This document shows, piece after piece, positions 22,664 to 32,865 of a DNA stretch of 64,000 nt. Position numbers and translations under genes: made by a program. The stretch is from the NCBI RefSeq assembly GCF_012271765.1, contig NZ_VRKO01000015.1, positions 1-64,000 on the forward strand, read 5' to 3'. The stretch is from Erwinia rhapontici. Its GTDB lineage: Bacteria > Pseudomonadota > Gammaproteobacteria > Enterobacterales > Enterobacteriaceae. Below the pieces are notes generated by a model. The model saw only the letters and a program-made list of their open reading frames with translations, had not been told where the DNA came from and made no database searches. Every line of letters begins with the position of its first letter. Positions within the stretch are counted from its first letter, which is position 1.

Positions 22664-23080
22664 ATGACGTCCCAGGAACGTAACACGCCCGCCACCCGGC
22701 TGGCCTTTGCCCTGCAAATGGTATTAAACACAGGCCTGATCGTGCTGGCCTGTATTCTGATCATCTTTCTTGGTAAAGAGACCATCCATCTTGGTAACGT
22801 GCTGCTGAATACCGGAGAGCAGACATCGTCTTATCTGCTGATCGAAGGTATCGTGATCTACTTCCTCTATTTTGAGTTTATCGCACTGATCATTAAGTAT
22901 TTTCAGTCAGGCTATCACTTCCCGCTGCGCTACTTTGTCTACATCGGGATCACGGCGATCATTCGTCTGATTATCGTCGACCATAAAAACCCGTTCGATA
23001 CCCTGGCCTACGCCATTGCCATTCTCATCCTGGTTATCACCCTTTGGCTGGCGAACAGCAACCGCCTGAAGCGGGAATAA
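22664..23080 (+). CDS. psiE: Phosphate-starvation-inducible membrane protein PsiE
   Basis: A 138-residue inner-membrane protein with four predicted helices. The C-terminal half ([62 protein letters not shown]) is nearly identical to E. coli PsiE. ATG 22664 gives the family N-terminus; an earlier in-frame ATG at 22589 would start inside the CRP site. Its function is unknown. It is regulated by the CRP site and possibly by the strong leader hairpin just upstream. The mal genes and xylE that follow in E. coli are absent. Confidence 0.93.
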   Translation: MTSQERNTPATRLAFALQMVLNTGLIVLACILIIFLGKETIHLGNVLLNTGEQTSSYLLIEGIVIYFLYFEFIALIIKYFQSGYHFPLRYFVYIGITAIIRLIIVDHKNPFDTLAYAIAILILVITLWLANSNRLKRE

Positions 23081-23185
23081 CTCGCCAAACCAGCCACAAA
23101 ATCGTGGCTTTTTGCCGAGCTTTGATAGGTTTGCCGCCAGGGTCTGCGTTACACTGACGCATCGAAGATTTTGCGGAGAAGTGTT

Positions 23186-23713
23186 ATGGCTGAGAACGCG
23201 CTGTCGCTATTGCGCGCGATCAACTGGCTACCAGATTCATCACCCCTGTTAACCGCCCCCCTGCTGGACTGGCTGCTGGAAGTCGATTCCATGACCCGTC
23301 GTTTTGAGCGTCACTGCCAACAGGTGACGGTTAACCTGCTGCGTGAAGGATTTGTCAGTGCCCAGGACGCAGCAGAGGATACCGCCCTGCTGCCAACAGA
23401 ACCACGTTACTGGTTGCGGGAAATCGAACTGTGCGGTGACGGGGTTCCCTGGCTGGTGGCGCGCACGCTGGTCCCAGAGTCGACCCTGAACGGCCCGGAG
23501 CAGAAGCTGCAACAGCTGGGCACCATCCCTCTGGGTCGTTACCTGTTTGCCACCTCTACCTTAACGCGTGATTTTATTGATGTCGGCCACAGTGCTGAAC
23601 TGTGGGGGCGGCGTTCACGCCTGCGTTTATCGGGCAAGCCGCTATTATTGACCGAACTGTTTTTACCCGCTTCCCCGCTCTATGCCAGCGTGGCGGCAGA
23701 AGGGGGACAGTAG
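23186..23713 (+). CDS. ubiC: Chorismate pyruvate-lyase
   Basis: Releases pyruvate from chorismate to make 4-hydroxybenzoate, the ring precursor of ubiquinone. 175 residues. Conserved features include [16 protein letters not shown], the middle [23 protein letters not shown] and the C-terminal [19 protein letters not shown] and [23 protein letters not shown] 23186 is chosen by homology (MAENAL, like the E. coli N-terminus) and GGAGAA spacing. The next gene ubiA starts 2 bases after its stop, so the two form an operon with consecutive pathway steps. Confidence 0.95.
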   Translation: MAENALSLLRAINWLPDSSPLLTAPLLDWLLEVDSMTRRFERHCQQVTVNLLREGFVSAQDAAEDTALLPTEPRYWLREIELCGDGVPWLVARTLVPESTLNGPEQKLQQLGTIPLGRYLFATSTLTRDFIDVGHSAELWGRRSRLRLSGKPLLLTELFLPASPLYASVAAEGGQ

Positions 23714-23714
23714 C

Positions 23715-24581
23715 GTGGAGAGAAGTCTGCAAATGAGTAAGCTTTCGGCCTATAGCCGTCTGATGCGTATTGATAAACCGATTGGTTCGTTGCTGCTGCT
23801 GTGGCCAACGCTTTGGGCGCTCTGGCTGGCTGGCATGAGCATCCCGCCGCTCAATGTGCTGCTGGTCTTTGTGCTGGGCGTATTTTTTATGCGTGCAGCA
23901 GGTTGTGTGGTCAATGATTTTGCTGACCGCAAAATCGATGGTTTTGTGAAGCGTACCCGGGAGCGCCCGCTCCCCAGCGGTGCGGTGACCACGCTAGAGG
24001 CAAAACTGCTGTTCGCCGGGCTGGTACTGGTTTCCTTTGGGCTGGTGCTGACCATGAATAACATGACCATCTGGCTGTCGCTTGGTGGGTTGGGGTTGGC
24101 CTGGCTCTATCCGTTTATGAAACGTTACACGCATCTGCCGCAGGTGGTGCTCGGGGCGGCGTTTGGCTGGGCTATTCCGATGGGCTGGGCGGCGGTAAGT
24201 GAAACGGTCCCCTTAACCTGCTGGCTGCTGTTCCTGGCGAATATTTGCTGGACGGTGGCGTACGACACGCTTTATGCGATGGTTGATCGTGATGATGATT
24301 TGAAAATCGGCGTGAAATCCACCGCCATTCTGTTTGGACGTTTCGATAAGCTGATTGTGGGGCTGTTACAGCTGGCAACGCTTGGCCTGATGACGCTGGT
24401 GGGCTGGCAACTGCATCTCAGCGGCGTATTCTATTGGGCGGTGCTGGTGGCGGGTGTGTTTTTTGTCCATCAGCAGAAGCTGATTGCCGGACGTCAGCGC
24501 GATCGCTGTTTCCAGGCCTTCCTGAATAATAACTGGGTAGGGTTGGTGCTGTTCGTTGGCGTGGTACTGGGGATCGGATAA
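23715..24581 (+). CDS. ubiA: 4-hydroxybenzoate octaprenyltransferase
   Basis: Inner-membrane prenyltransferase that attaches the polyprenyl tail to 4-hydroxybenzoate in ubiquinone synthesis. 288 residues with about eight helices. Both Asp-rich Mg/diphosphate motifs are visible: [10 protein letters not shown] and [13 protein letters not shown]. The GTG start at 23715 is taken because it gives VERSLQ, matching the E. coli N-terminus, and follows AGGGGGAC; the ATG at 23733 would shorten it. It is directly downstream of ubiC and convergent with plsB. Confidence 0.95.
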   Translation: MERSLQMSKLSAYSRLMRIDKPIGSLLLLWPTLWALWLAGMSIPPLNVLLVFVLGVFFMRAAGCVVNDFADRKIDGFVKRTRERPLPSGAVTTLEAKLLFAGLVLVSFGLVLTMNNMTIWLSLGGLGLAWLYPFMKRYTHLPQVVLGAAFGWAIPMGWAAVSETVPLTCWLLFLANICWTVAYDTLYAMVDRDDDLKIGVKSTAILFGRFDKLIVGLLQLATLGLMTLVGWQLHLSGVFYWAVLVAGVFFVHQQKLIAGRQRDRCFQAFLNNNWVGLVLFVGVVLGIG

Positions 24582-24585
24582 AACG

Positions 24586-24620
24586 CGTAGGGGCCGATCA
24601 TCTGTTTCGATCGGCCCACC
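24586..24620. terminator. Palindrome between convergent ubiA and plsB
   Basis: GGGGCCGATC, a 9-base loop, then GATCGGCCC form a stable stem 5 bases past the ubiA stop, with the CGTAGGGG lead-in of the palindrome family. It has no strong T-run on either side, so it may be a repeat that doubles as a 3'-end structure for both genes. Confidence 0.6.
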
Positions 24621-24629
24621 ACACTGACA

Positions 24630-27053
24630 TCAATCGTGCTCTACGGCACTCTCAATGGTCATTCTCACATCCTGAGTTATCAGCTCTGCCAGCAGTTGAT
24701 AAACCTGCTGTGTCTGCTCAACCTGAGCATCACCGGAATCGCTGATATAGCCTTCATCACGCAGCGTTAACACCAGCGATGTAAACACCGCTTTGTCGAA
24801 GAACTCCGGCGCGTTAATACCATGCAGCACGGACAGACGCTGTGCCATGGTACGGCTCTCTTTTTCCAGCGTGCCACGGTTAATTGCGGGTTTCGCGCTG
24901 AGGATAGAGAAGGTAATCGAGTAACGTTGCAGGGTTTCGCGCACGCCGGCAGCCAGCAGTTGCAGGGTACGGAAACGACCGGCACTCAGACGCAGACTAC
25001 TCTCTTCAGCAATCAACAGCCCCTGACGGGCCATTTCAGCCACCAGTGAGTCGAGTACCTGGCCCAGTTCATCGGTGCTCCAGCGCAGGAAAAGCTCACT
25101 CTTCAGCATTGGGTAGATCACCGTGACCTGGCGCAGAAGCTCGGCGCGGGTGATTTCACGGTGCTGCATCAGAATGGCGGCAATCAGCGACGGCATCACC
25201 AGCATGTGATGAATGTTGTTGCGATAGTAGGTCATCAGCACGGCCTGCTCACGCGGCAGTACCACGATCTCGCCGATGCTATCCTGCTCCAGCTCGAATT
25301 TGTTCATGCTCAGCGCATGTTCCAGCAGTGCCTCTGGCGTCATATCCGGCACGGTGGAATCAGGCGAGTACGGCACATTGCGCAGCAGTTGCACATAACA
25401 GTCGAGCTGTTCGGTCAGCTGCTCGCGGGTCATCGAACGCTGGCGTGATGCCAGCAGCGCAGTCACACACAGGTTCATGGCATTGGCTGCCCCTGCATTG
25501 TTAATCCGCACCATGACTTTCTGCGCGATGTCGTTCACGGCCGGGGTTAACCAGGCTGGACGCTGGGCTTCAATAGGATCGATAGCCTCACGCCACTCTG
25601 GTACCTGCTGATTCAGATACGCGACCAGCGGCAGCGGCTCACCAAAGTTCACATAGCCCTGACCGAGATTACGCAGCTTACGCAGCCCGCGCACCATCGA
25701 CATAAAGCCTTCTTTCTCTTTGGTCGCACCGCGCAGCTCTTTGGCGTAAGTTCCCACTTCCATCACGTGTTCGTAACCGATGTAAATCGGTACCAGCGTA
25801 ATAGGGCGGTTACCTCCACGCAGCATCGCCTGAATCGTCATCGACAGGGTGCCGGTTTTCGGATCCAGCAGGCGGCCGGTACGTGAACGGCCGCCTTCCA
25901 CGAAGTATTCGACGGAATAGCCACGGGTGAACAGCTCACCAAGGTATTCACGGAACACCGTGGAGTAGAGCTTATTGCCCTTGAAGGTACGACGAATAAA
26001 GAAAGCGCCCAGGCGACGGAAAATCGGGCCCGCTGGCCAGAAGTTCAGGTTGATCCCGGCGGCAATATGCGGCGGCACCAGACCCTGGTGATACAGCACA
26101 TAGGAGAGCAGCAGGTAGTCCATATGGCTGCGATGGCAGGGCACGTAGACAATTTCATGTCCGTCCTGTGCCAGCTGGCGCACGCGCTCACCGCCGTTAA
26201 CGTTAATCCCCTGATACAGCTTGCTCCAGGTCCAACCCATGATACGGTCGGTCAGACGAATCGCTTCGTAAGAGAAGTCAGCGGCGATCTCTTCCATCAG
26301 CTCAACGGCATTCTGCTGGGCTTTTTCATGGGAGATTTTTTTGCTGCGTGCTTCGTCTTCAACCGCTTTGGCGATCGCTTTAGACTGCAACAGCTTGTTG
26401 AACAAGTCCTGGCGCACAGGCAGACGCGGCCCCACGGCCGCTAAACGCTGGCGGGCAAAGTGCATACGCGCCACACGGGCCAGCTTCTGCGCGATGATTT
26501 TATCTGTACCGTGCTCGGTGGCCATATGGCGCAGCGATACCATCGGTGAGAAGCGCACAAAACTGTCACGTCCCAGCCAGATGACGGCAAAGAATTTCTG
26601 GATACCATTCAACATGCGCAGATGCGGCTGTTCGTCACCCTGTACCTCACGGCCCGGCGCACGACCAAACATCACTGATACCGGCACCATTTGCACATCC
26701 AGATCGGGATGATTGCGGTGCAGATCGAGATAATCGTGGAACAGCTTGACCGACTCAAGATTCGGAACAAAGTACGGGAACAAGCGCGGGCCATCATGAA
26801 TAAACACATGGCGTGGCAATACCGTACCGTCGATCTCCAGAGGTTCCAGAGGATCGGGCAGGTCTTGTTTGCGACACTGCTCACGCAGTGCAAGGAGATC
26901 GGCCTTTGAATCATAAGGCAGCACATACATAATAGGGCGCGACGTATCAAGCCCGAGTTCGGCAACCGGCTCAGCCGGAATTGCTTTACTTTTTACCAGT
27001 AGTTTTACTGGAAGATTCAATAAGTTATAATATAATTTACGCCAACCTGACAT
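24630..27053 (-). CDS. plsB: Glycerol-3-phosphate 1-O-acyltransferase
   Basis: Membrane enzyme that adds the first acyl chain to glycerol 3-phosphate, starting phospholipid synthesis. 807 residues, as in E. coli. Acyltransferase blocks are clear: [15 protein letters not shown] (the H-X4-D motif), [33 protein letters not shown] and [15 protein letters not shown]. The start at 27053 gives [15 protein letters not shown], matching the E. coli mature start; the frame stays open to 27245, so a longer start cannot be excluded by sequence alone. It is divergent from dgkA, another phospholipid enzyme. Confidence 0.97.
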   Translation of the reverse strand: MSGWRKLYYNLLNLPVKLLVKSKAIPAEPVAELGLDTSRPIMYVLPYDSKADLLALREQCRKQDLPDPLEPLEIDGTVLPRHVFIHDGPRLFPYFVPNLESVKLFHDYLDLHRNHPDLDVQMVPVSVMFGRAPGREVQGDEQPHLRMLNGIQKFFAVIWLGRDSFVRFSPMVSLRHMATEHGTDKIIAQKLARVARMHFARQRLAAVGPRLPVRQDLFNKLLQSKAIAKAVEDEARSKKISHEKAQQNAVELMEEIAADFSYEAIRLTDRIMGWTWSKLYQGINVNGGERVRQLAQDGHEIVYVPCHRSHMDYLLLSYVLYHQGLVPPHIAAGINLNFWPAGPIFRRLGAFFIRRTFKGNKLYSTVFREYLGELFTRGYSVEYFVEGGRSRTGRLLDPKTGTLSMTIQAMLRGGNRPITLVPIYIGYEHVMEVGTYAKELRGATKEKEGFMSMVRGLRKLRNLGQGYVNFGEPLPLVAYLNQQVPEWREAIDPIEAQRPAWLTPAVNDIAQKVMVRINNAGAANAMNLCVTALLASRQRSMTREQLTEQLDCYVQLLRNVPYSPDSTVPDMTPEALLEHALSMNKFELEQDSIGEIVVLPREQAVLMTYYRNNIHHMLVMPSLIAAILMQHREITRAELLRQVTVIYPMLKSELFLRWSTDELGQVLDSLVAEMARQGLLIAEESSLRLSAGRFRTLQLLAAGVRETLQRYSITFSILSAKPAINRGTLEKESRTMAQRLSVLHGINAPEFFDKAVFTSLVLTLRDEGYISDSGDAQVEQTQQVYQLLAELITQDVRMTIESAVEHD

Positions 27054-27180
27054 AGACAACATGAAGCCTCTTGTTAGCAAAGCGCCGCAAGCATACCAGA
27101 AAGCGCCAACAGAATCTGTGGTGTTAAAAAACCTGTAGTTCCACTCATTGACGTTAAACTTCTCAAAGGGTTCCCTGATT

Positions 27181-27549
27181 ATGGCAAATAATGTCACCGG
27201 ACTGACGCGAATCATAAAAGCAGCCGGGTATTCGTGGAAAGGCATCCGCAGCGCGTGGCAGCATGAAGCCGCTTTTCGTCAGGAAGCCGTCGCGGCGATC
27301 ATTGCGATTATCATTGCCTGCTGGCTGGACGTAGATGCCATTACCCGTGTGCTGCTGATTGGCTCGGTCATGCTGGTCATCATTGTCGAAATACTCAACA
27401 GTGCCATCGAAGCGGTCGTCGACCGTATCGGCAGTGAAATACACCCCCTTGCAGGCCGGGCCAAAGATATGGGTTCTGCGGCCGTGCTGTTGACTATCTT
27501 GCTGGCAATTTTTGTTTGGATCATGCTGTTAGTGCCACATTTGCGATGA
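27181..27549 (+). CDS. dgkA: Diacylglycerol kinase
   Basis: A small inner-membrane kinase, 122 residues, that turns diacylglycerol into phosphatidate. It mainly recycles the diacylglycerol left by membrane-derived oligosaccharide synthesis. Features: an amphipathic N-terminus ([18 protein letters not shown]), RQEAVAAII, three transmembrane helices, the active-site [15 protein letters not shown] and [18 protein letters not shown] 27181 is preferred over in-frame upstream codons because it restores the family length. It is divergent from plsB and about 100 bases before lexA. Confidence 0.97.
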   Translation: MANNVTGLTRIIKAAGYSWKGIRSAWQHEAAFRQEAVAAIIAIIIACWLDVDAITRVLLIGSVMLVIIVEILNSAIEAVVDRIGSEIHPLAGRAKDMGSAAVLLTILLAIFVWIMLLVPHLR

Positions 27550-27611
27550 GTTTTCCAAAAATCGCCACAAACTGCATTTCGCCCAACTTTAGGTTTTCAA
27601 TGTCTAAATAC

Positions 27612-27647
27612 CTGTATATACTCACAGTCGACTGTATAAACAACCAG
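27612..27647 (+). promoter_or_regulatory. Two LexA boxes upstream of lexA
   Basis: CTGTATATACTCACAG (27612-27627) and CTGTATAAACAACCAG (27632-27647) both fit CTG-N10-CAG and are 4 bases apart, the tandem arrangement of E. coli lexA. They overlap the promoter and end 8 bases before the start codon. Confidence 0.95.
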
Positions 27648-27655
27648 GGGGCGGA

Positions 27656-28264
27656 ATGAAAGCACTAACGGCGAGGCAGCAGCAGGTTTATGACCTGATT
27701 CGCGACCACATTAATCAAACTGGTATGCCGCCGACGCGCGCAGAGATCGCTGCGCAACTTGGTTTCCGTTCCCCGAATGCGGCTGAAGAACACCTGAAGG
27801 CCTTAGCCCGTAAAGGCGTGATTGAGATCGTTTCTGGTGCTTCCCGCGGTATTCGCCTGATGATGGAAGAAGAAGACGGTCTTCCACTGATTGGCCGGGT
27901 TGCCGCCGGTGAGCCACTGTTGGCAGAGCAGCACATTGAAGGGCACTACAAAGTTGACCCTGACCTGTTCAAGCCTGGCGCTGATTTTCTGTTGCGCGTC
28001 AGTGGGATGTCGATGAAAGACATCGGTATTATGGACGGCGATCTGTTAGCGGTACATAAAACGGAAGATGTGCGTAATGGGCAGGTTGTGGTTGCGCGCA
28101 TTGATGACGAAGTGACAGTGAAACGCCTGAAAAGGCAGGGTAATACGGTGCAACTTTTACCAGAAAACCCGGACTTCAAACCTATCATTGTCGACCTGCG
28201 TCAGCAAACGCTGACTATTGAAGGTCTTGCTGTCGGCGTTATTCGCAACGGCAACTGGCTGTAA
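27656..28264 (+). CDS. lexA: LexA repressor
   Basis: Repressor of the SOS DNA-damage regulon. It cleaves itself when RecA filaments form. 202 residues, the E. coli length. The winged helix-turn-helix lies over residues 1-65 ([26 protein letters not shown]). The cleavage site is Ala84-Gly85 in RVAAGEP, and the catalytic dyad is Ser119 (SGMSM) and Lys156 (TVKRLK). A GGGGGCGG ribosome-binding site precedes the ATG. Autoregulated by the two LexA boxes, and dinF follows 82 bases downstream as in E. coli. Confidence 0.98.
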   Translation: MKALTARQQQVYDLIRDHINQTGMPPTRAEIAAQLGFRSPNAAEEHLKALARKGVIEIVSGASRGIRLMMEEEDGLPLIGRVAAGEPLLAEQHIEGHYKVDPDLFKPGADFLLRVSGMSMKDIGIMDGDLLAVHKTEDVRNGQVVVARIDDEVTVKRLKRQGNTVQLLPENPDFKPIIVDLRQQTLTIEGLAVGVIRNGNWL

Positions 28265-28346
28265 TCGTTACTCCCCGCTAAATCCTGCGCGCTGCTTCTG
28301 TGGCGCGTATTATCATCTGTAATCGCTTTAGCTCTGATGGGTTCTG

Positions 28347-29669
28347 ATGAAACTGCTCACCTCTGCGGATAAAAGCCTCTGGCGGCTGGCGCTGCCGATG
28401 ATCCTTTCTAATATTACCGTGCCACTGCTTGGTCTGGTCGATACCGCCGTGATCGGCCATCTTGATAGCCCGACGTATCTTGGTGGGGTGGCGATCGGCA
28501 CAACCGTAACCAGCTTCCTGTTTATGCTGCTACTGTTTCTACGCATGAGCACCACCGGGCTGACTGCCCAGGCATTTGGAGCCAGTGATAAATCCGCACT
28601 GGCACGTGCATTGATGCAGCCGCTGCTGCTCGCTTTGCTGGCCGGCCTGCTGTTTATCCTGCTAAAAACACCCATCACTCACTTTGCTCTGGGCCTGACC
28701 GGTGGCAGCGAAGACGTTCTGCACCAGGCGGCACTGTTTATGCAGGTGCGCTGGCTCAGTGCTCCCGCAACGTTGGCCAATCTCGTGCTGCTTGGCTGGC
28801 TCCTTGGGGTGCAGTATGCGCGTGCCCCAGTGATCCTGCTGGTGGTGGGTAATCTGGTCAATATCCTGCTGGATCTGTGGTTTGTTATTGGCCTGAAGTG
28901 GGGTGTGCAGGGCGCGGCAGCGGCTACCGCAATAGCTGAATATGTCAGTTTTATTGTTGGTCTGCTGCTGGTATGGCGGGTGATGAAACTGCGTGGTCTG
29001 TCAGTAGGGTTGATGCTGAGTGCCTGGCGCGGGGATGTGGGGCGCCTGCTGCGCTTAAACCGCGACATCATGCTGCGTTCTCTGTTGCTGCAAATCTGCT
29101 TTGCGTCGCTGACTATCTTTGGTGCCCGTCTGGGGAATGATGTGGTGGCGGTCAACGCGGTATTGCTGATGTTCCTCACCTTTACCGCCTATGCACTGGA
29201 TGGCTTCGCCTATGCGGTTGAGGCCTGTTCTGGAGAAGCCTATGGCGCGCGCGACAGTAAGCAGTTACTCAGCGTCTGGCATGCTGCCTGTCGGCAGTCG
29301 TTACTAGTTGCAGCAGGGTTTTCTCTATTTTATGCCCTGTTTGGTGAGCAAATTATCGCGCTGCTGACGTCTCTGGAACCGCTTCGCCAGCTTGCCGATC
29401 GGTATTTATGGTGGCAGGTGCTGATGCCATTAGCGGGTGTGGGCTGTTATTTGCTGGATGGGATGTTTATCGGTGCCACCCGCGCCAGTGAGATGCGCAA
29501 CAGTATGGCCGTCGCAGCACTGGGCTTTGGTTTGGCGCTGTTTAGCATGCCGTGGCTGGGTAATCATGGTCTGTGGCTGGCAGTCACGTTGTTCCTGCTG
29601 CTGCGCGGTGTCTCCCTGTGGGTCATCTGGCGTCGTCACTGGCGTAAGGGAACCTGGTTCGCGCAGTGA
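28347..29669 (+). CDS. dinF: MATE-family efflux transporter DinF
   Basis: A 440-residue, twelve-helix inner-membrane protein of the multidrug and toxic compound extrusion family. In E. coli it is SOS-induced through lexA and linked to protection against oxidative and bile stress. Recognisable parts are LALPMILSNITVPLLGLVDTAVIGHL, NLVLLGWLLGVQYARAP, NRDIMLRSLLLQICF and LDGMFIGATRASEMRNSM. The N-terminus is a few residues shorter than in E. coli. It sits just after lexA on the same strand without an obvious terminator between, so it is probably co-transcribed. Confidence 0.95.
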   Translation: MKLLTSADKSLWRLALPMILSNITVPLLGLVDTAVIGHLDSPTYLGGVAIGTTVTSFLFMLLLFLRMSTTGLTAQAFGASDKSALARALMQPLLLALLAGLLFILLKTPITHFALGLTGGSEDVLHQAALFMQVRWLSAPATLANLVLLGWLLGVQYARAPVILLVVGNLVNILLDLWFVIGLKWGVQGAAAATAIAEYVSFIVGLLLVWRVMKLRGLSVGLMLSAWRGDVGRLLRLNRDIMLRSLLLQICFASLTIFGARLGNDVVAVNAVLLMFLTFTAYALDGFAYAVEACSGEAYGARDSKQLLSVWHAACRQSLLVAAGFSLFYALFGEQIIALLTSLEPLRQLADRYLWWQVLMPLAGVGCYLLDGMFIGATRASEMRNSMAVAALGFGLALFSMPWLGNHGLWLAVTLFLLLRGVSLWVIWRRHWRKGTWFAQ

Positions 29670-29806
29670 CACATTTGGTTACGTAACGCGCCGCTTCGCT
29701 AGTTCACTGAATTCTAGGTGTTTTTAGTGATTTCTACCGCTTTTGCCAGCGGGTTAACGGCCAGTGCGTGGTTTCTCTACTACAATTATCTTTGTCTCAG
29801 GCAAAT

Positions 29807-29826
29807 AACCAGATGATCGTCTGGTT
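29807..29826. repeat. 20-bp near-palindrome upstream of yjbJ
   Basis: AACCAGATGATCGTCTGGTT is palindromic except for one base pair and is centred on GATC. It lies about 60 bases before the yjbJ start codon and could be an operator. Confidence 0.6.
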
Positions 29827-29884
29827 TAACAGTTGGTTTTTGAGGCATTAAAGCTGTTTTAACCCAAGGTAGAGGAATCACATT

Positions 29885-30094
29885 ATGAATAAAGACGAAG
29901 CCGGCGGTAACTGGAAACAGTTTAAAGGTAAAGTGAAAGAACAATGGGGTAAGCTGACCGATGATGACCTGACGGTCGTTGAGGGTAAACGCGATCAGTT
30001 GGTGGGTAAAATTCAGGAACGCTACGGCTATCAGAAAGATCAGGCCGAAAAAGAGCTGAGTGATTGGGAAACCCGTAACAACCACCGCTGGTAA
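29885..30094 (+). CDS. yjbJ: CsbD-family stress protein YjbJ
   Basis: A 69-residue hydrophilic protein of the CsbD family. Members are abundant, stress-induced and of unknown biochemical role. The family pattern is clear: GNWKQFKGKVKEQWGKLTDD, then VEGKRDQLVGKIQERYGYQKDQAEKELSDWE. No signal or membrane segment. The ATG follows AGAGGAATCA. It stands alone between dinF and the convergent zur. Confidence 0.95.
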   Translation: MNKDEAGGNWKQFKGKVKEQWGKLTDDDLTVVEGKRDQLVGKIQERYGYQKDQAEKELSDWETRNNHRW

Positions 30095-30180
30095 AAACAG
30101 CGGACCCTTTCAGGACGATGCTCCTACCCAGGCACAAGGACAGTGCCACTCACCTCTTTCTCCTCCCTCACAAAATTTGA

Positions 30181-30696
30181 CTAACGCCCGCGTTTTTTAC
30201 TCTGCACACTATGATCGTGCTGGCACGCATCCTGATGGGTGCAGGCTTCAATCTCCCCGCATTTTTCACAGAAACCATGCGCCTCAATCACGCTATGTCC
30301 CAGGGTAAAACCGGACTTCAGGGCCAGCGATTTCAAAATATCTTCCACGCCATTAGCATGCTGCTCGGCCACTGAACCGCAGCGGTCACAAATCAGCATG
30401 GCTGAGGTGTGTGATGGTTCTTCAAAGTGATGACAAACCACATAGCTGTTGGTGGACTCCACGCGATGGATAAAGCCCTGCTCCAGCAGGAAGTCCAGCG
30501 CACGGTAGATGGTAGGAGGCTTTGCCTGAGGTTCAGAGGCACGCAGTAAGTCCAGCAGATCGTAGGCGCTGATGGCCCCATTCTGCTCACTCATCAAACG
30601 CAGAACTTCAAGACGCTGCGGCGTGAGTCGCACGCTGCGTTGCTGACAGATGACTTCCGCCTGCGACAGGATTTTTTCAGCACTGGTCATATTCAT
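30181..30696 (-). CDS. zur: Zinc uptake regulator Zur
   Basis: Fur-family repressor that shuts off zinc uptake genes when zinc is sufficient. 171 residues, the same as E. coli. The N-terminal winged helix contains RLTPQRLEVLRLM and KPPTIYRALDFLLEQGFIHR. Metal-binding residues include the CDRCG pair, the C-terminal CEKCGEIEAC and a His-rich end (HQDACQHDHSV). The start MNMTSAEKILSQAE follows GAGGGGGAAC. It lies convergent with yjbJ. E. coli yjbL and yjbM are not present on its far side. Confidence 0.96.
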   Translation of the reverse strand: MNMTSAEKILSQAEVICQQRSVRLTPQRLEVLRLMSEQNGAISAYDLLDLLRASEPQAKPPTIYRALDFLLEQGFIHRVESTNSYVVCHHFEEPSHTSAMLICDRCGSVAEQHANGVEDILKSLALKSGFTLGHSVIEAHGFCEKCGEIEACTHQDACQHDHSVQSKKRGR

Positions 30697-31151
30697 TGTT
30701 CCCCCTCAGGCCATATCAGGATGTTATTTTATCACGTCTGCAACAAAACGCCGAGTTCACCTTCAGGCGGCCCTCTGTCACGTGTACAGACTCAACCCTT
30801 TACTGGTATTGCTGATAAGTGCAGAAGGTAAAAAAAATTTCATCATTGTTTTGAACGCACCAGGGCCATTCTTTTTTAATGCAGTATCGTTAATCTGATT
30901 TGCAGGGCTTAAGGTTCATGACTACCTTTTGCAAAGGGCTGTGTGCGTTTGGTACTGAAATAAACAGATGCAAAACGTTCAACTGTTAGCGTGATAACAG
31001 ATTAATAAAATGGCAATGACCTGATAAGCCCACTCATCTTCTCTCAATTCACAGCAATGAAATGGTGCCTTTATGTTCATTATTCAGGCATTCGGTTATG
31101 CGTGTCTTTGCGCATTCGCTTTTTCATTTTTTTATGGTGGGTTTGGGGTCA
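30697..31151. other. Divergent promoter region, zur / TraF-like gene
   Basis: About 450 bases carrying the zur promoter leftward and that of the TraF-like gene rightward. It is AT-rich from 30820 to 31100. Frames through it are short and unlike proteins. I see no repeat or clear operator. Confidence 0.5.
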
Positions 31152-32393
31152 ATGGCAAATAAATTCAATAAATTAATCGGTTTTTCCGCACCAGTGGTAT
31201 TACCCGCTCTGTTGTTTACTCCGCTGAGTGCGCTTGCCGCCGGTAACTATTTCGATGCCCGCAATGATGCGATGGGCGGGGTGGGGGTTGCCTCTTCCAG
31301 CTACGGTTCGGCGGTGCTGGCGAACCCGGCGCTGATGACCAAATCAAAACCGGAAGACAGCGTCAGTATTATCCTGCCAGCCGTCGGTGCGCAGATCAGC
31401 GACAAAGGAAAACTGGTCGATAAGGTGGATGACCTGACCAATGCTGTCGACAGTTACAAAGACCTGGCGAATAATTTCGTCTTCCCCACGGATATCCCCC
31501 GCGCCCAGTCGGCTGCCGGTGATCTAGCCGATCGTCTGCGCGAGATCAAAGGGCAGAAGGCATGGGCAAACGCGGGTGCTGCATTTGCAGTGACGGTTCC
31601 GAATGAGGTTCTGCCTTTCGCGTTTGTCACCAAAGCTTACGGTACGGCTTCCGTGGTAACCGATGTCACGCAAAGCGACATCGATTATCTGCAAGGTATT
31701 GCCGATGGCACTAACATTCCGACGACGGCGGGACTGAACAGCCTGACTTCTGCCGGACTGGGACGTGCAGCGGTGGTTTACGATATGGGGATCGCCGTCG
31801 CGCATGAGTTCGATTTCGGTGGTCAGCCGGTGTCGCTGGGCATCACGCCAAAGCTGCAAAAAACCACGCTGTATAACTACAGCGCCTCGGTATACAGCTA
31901 TGACAAGTCAGACTTCACCAACGGCAATTATAAAAATACCAACACCGGGTTTAACCTGGATGCGGGCGCCTCAACCGACCTCGGTGAAAACTGGACGCTG
32001 GGCCTGAGCGCGCAGAACCTGATCTCACGTGATATTGATACCAAAGAGGTCAGCGGCTACAAGGATACCTATCAAATCCGTCCGCTGGTCACCTCCGGCG
32101 TGGCATACCATACCGAGCGCCTGACAACGGCACTGGATGTGGACCTGACCCCGACTAAGCGCTTTAAAACGCAACAGGACAGCCAGTATGCTGCCGTGGG
32201 TGCGGAGTATCGTTTACTGGACTGGCTGCAACTGCGCGCCGGTTACCGTGCTGATGTGAAGTCCAATGACACTGATGTCTTCACGGGCGGTTTTGGCCTG
32301 TCACCGTTTAACAAAGTGCATCTGGACCTTGCCGGGATGGTGGGGAAAGACAATACCTGGGGCGCCGTTGCCCAGTTGAACTTCACTTTCTGA
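31152..32393 (+). CDS. TraF-like outer-membrane protein (PF13729-type)
   Basis: A 413-residue exported protein of the family usually labelled conjugal transfer protein TraF (TraF_2), here with no conjugation genes nearby. The signal peptide region is FNKLIGFSAPVVLPALLFTPLSALAAG. It is followed by NYFDARNDAMGGVGVASSSYGSAVLANPALM, a FadL/PorV-like N-terminal motif. The second half alternates polar and aromatic strands and ends in LNFTF, as in beta barrels. ATG 31152 fits the signal peptide; ATG 31134 and others further upstream are possible. Function unknown; a small lipoprotein follows on the same strand. Confidence 0.75.
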   Translation: MANKFNKLIGFSAPVVLPALLFTPLSALAAGNYFDARNDAMGGVGVASSSYGSAVLANPALMTKSKPEDSVSIILPAVGAQISDKGKLVDKVDDLTNAVDSYKDLANNFVFPTDIPRAQSAAGDLADRLREIKGQKAWANAGAAFAVTVPNEVLPFAFVTKAYGTASVVTDVTQSDIDYLQGIADGTNIPTTAGLNSLTSAGLGRAAVVYDMGIAVAHEFDFGGQPVSLGITPKLQKTTLYNYSASVYSYDKSDFTNGNYKNTNTGFNLDAGASTDLGENWTLGLSAQNLISRDIDTKEVSGYKDTYQIRPLVTSGVAYHTERLTTALDVDLTPTKRFKTQQDSQYAAVGAEYRLLDWLQLRAGYRADVKSNDTDVFTGGFGLSPFNKVHLDLAGMVGKDNTWGAVAQLNFTF

Positions 32394-32411
32394 TAGTCCG
32401 GATGGTCTTTA

Positions 32412-32456
32412 GGAGGGCAACCCTAAGGGGTTGTCCTCACCCTTACTGGTTTTTCC
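32412..32456 (+). terminator. Hairpin and T-tract after TraF-like gene
   Basis: GAGGGCAACCC, loop TAAG, then GGGTTGTCCTC form a stem with one mismatched pair. A TTTTT run follows some 15 bases later. It is a probable terminator, though not a tight one. Confidence 0.5.
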
Positions 32457-32574
32457 TCGCACTTTTCCTGATATCCATCTTTGCTCACTCAATCGAACAG
32501 ACATACCCTGGATGGTTTTCTCCAATACTGGCAGACTGAGTAAACTCATAGGGGAAAATACAGGGAAGATAACA

Positions 32575-32865
32575 ATGCGGGTAATGAATGGAATGGTTTT
32601 GTTGTGTCTGGTAATCAGCGGGTGTGCGTCTAACATCACGACTGCGCCATCCAGGGATATCAAAGCATTTACCGATAATGCTGATAACTGCATCCATATG
32701 TCGGGAGAATGGGATAGTAACCTCCCTAAAGAACGGCAGGTGGAAATTGAAAAATCTGTTGATAATTATTGCGGTAAAGCGAAAGAGCAGAAAGAAAAAC
32801 TGAAAATAAAATATGAAAATGACCCTGCAGTTGAAAATATTTTAAACCGTTATGACTTTAGCTGA
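32575..32865 (+). CDS. Small putative lipoprotein
   Basis: A 96-residue protein that I do not recognise. MRVMNGMVLLCLVISGC is a lipoprotein signal with lipobox VISGC at residues 13-17. The mature part is hydrophilic, rich in Lys/Glu (VEIEKSVDNYCGKAKEQKEKL), with two more Cys that could pair. ATG 32575 follows AGGGAAG; the open frame extends upstream to 32431 but those residues do not look coding. Base composition becomes AT-rich toward the 3' end, unlike the neighbours. Confidence 0.7.
   Translation: MRVMNGMVLLCLVISGCASNITTAPSRDIKAFTDNADNCIHMSGEWDSNLPKERQVEIEKSVDNYCGKAKEQKEKLKIKYENDPAVENILNRYDFS

Noticed and set aside
31062..32393. Conjugation or integrative element suggested by the TraF name
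   Set aside because: No relaxase, type IV secretion, integrase or attachment-site repeats were seen nearby.
32431..32574. Longer start for the 96-residue lipoprotein
   Set aside because: The extra residues have no signal features, while ATG 32575 follows a ribosome-binding site and begins a proper lipobox signal.
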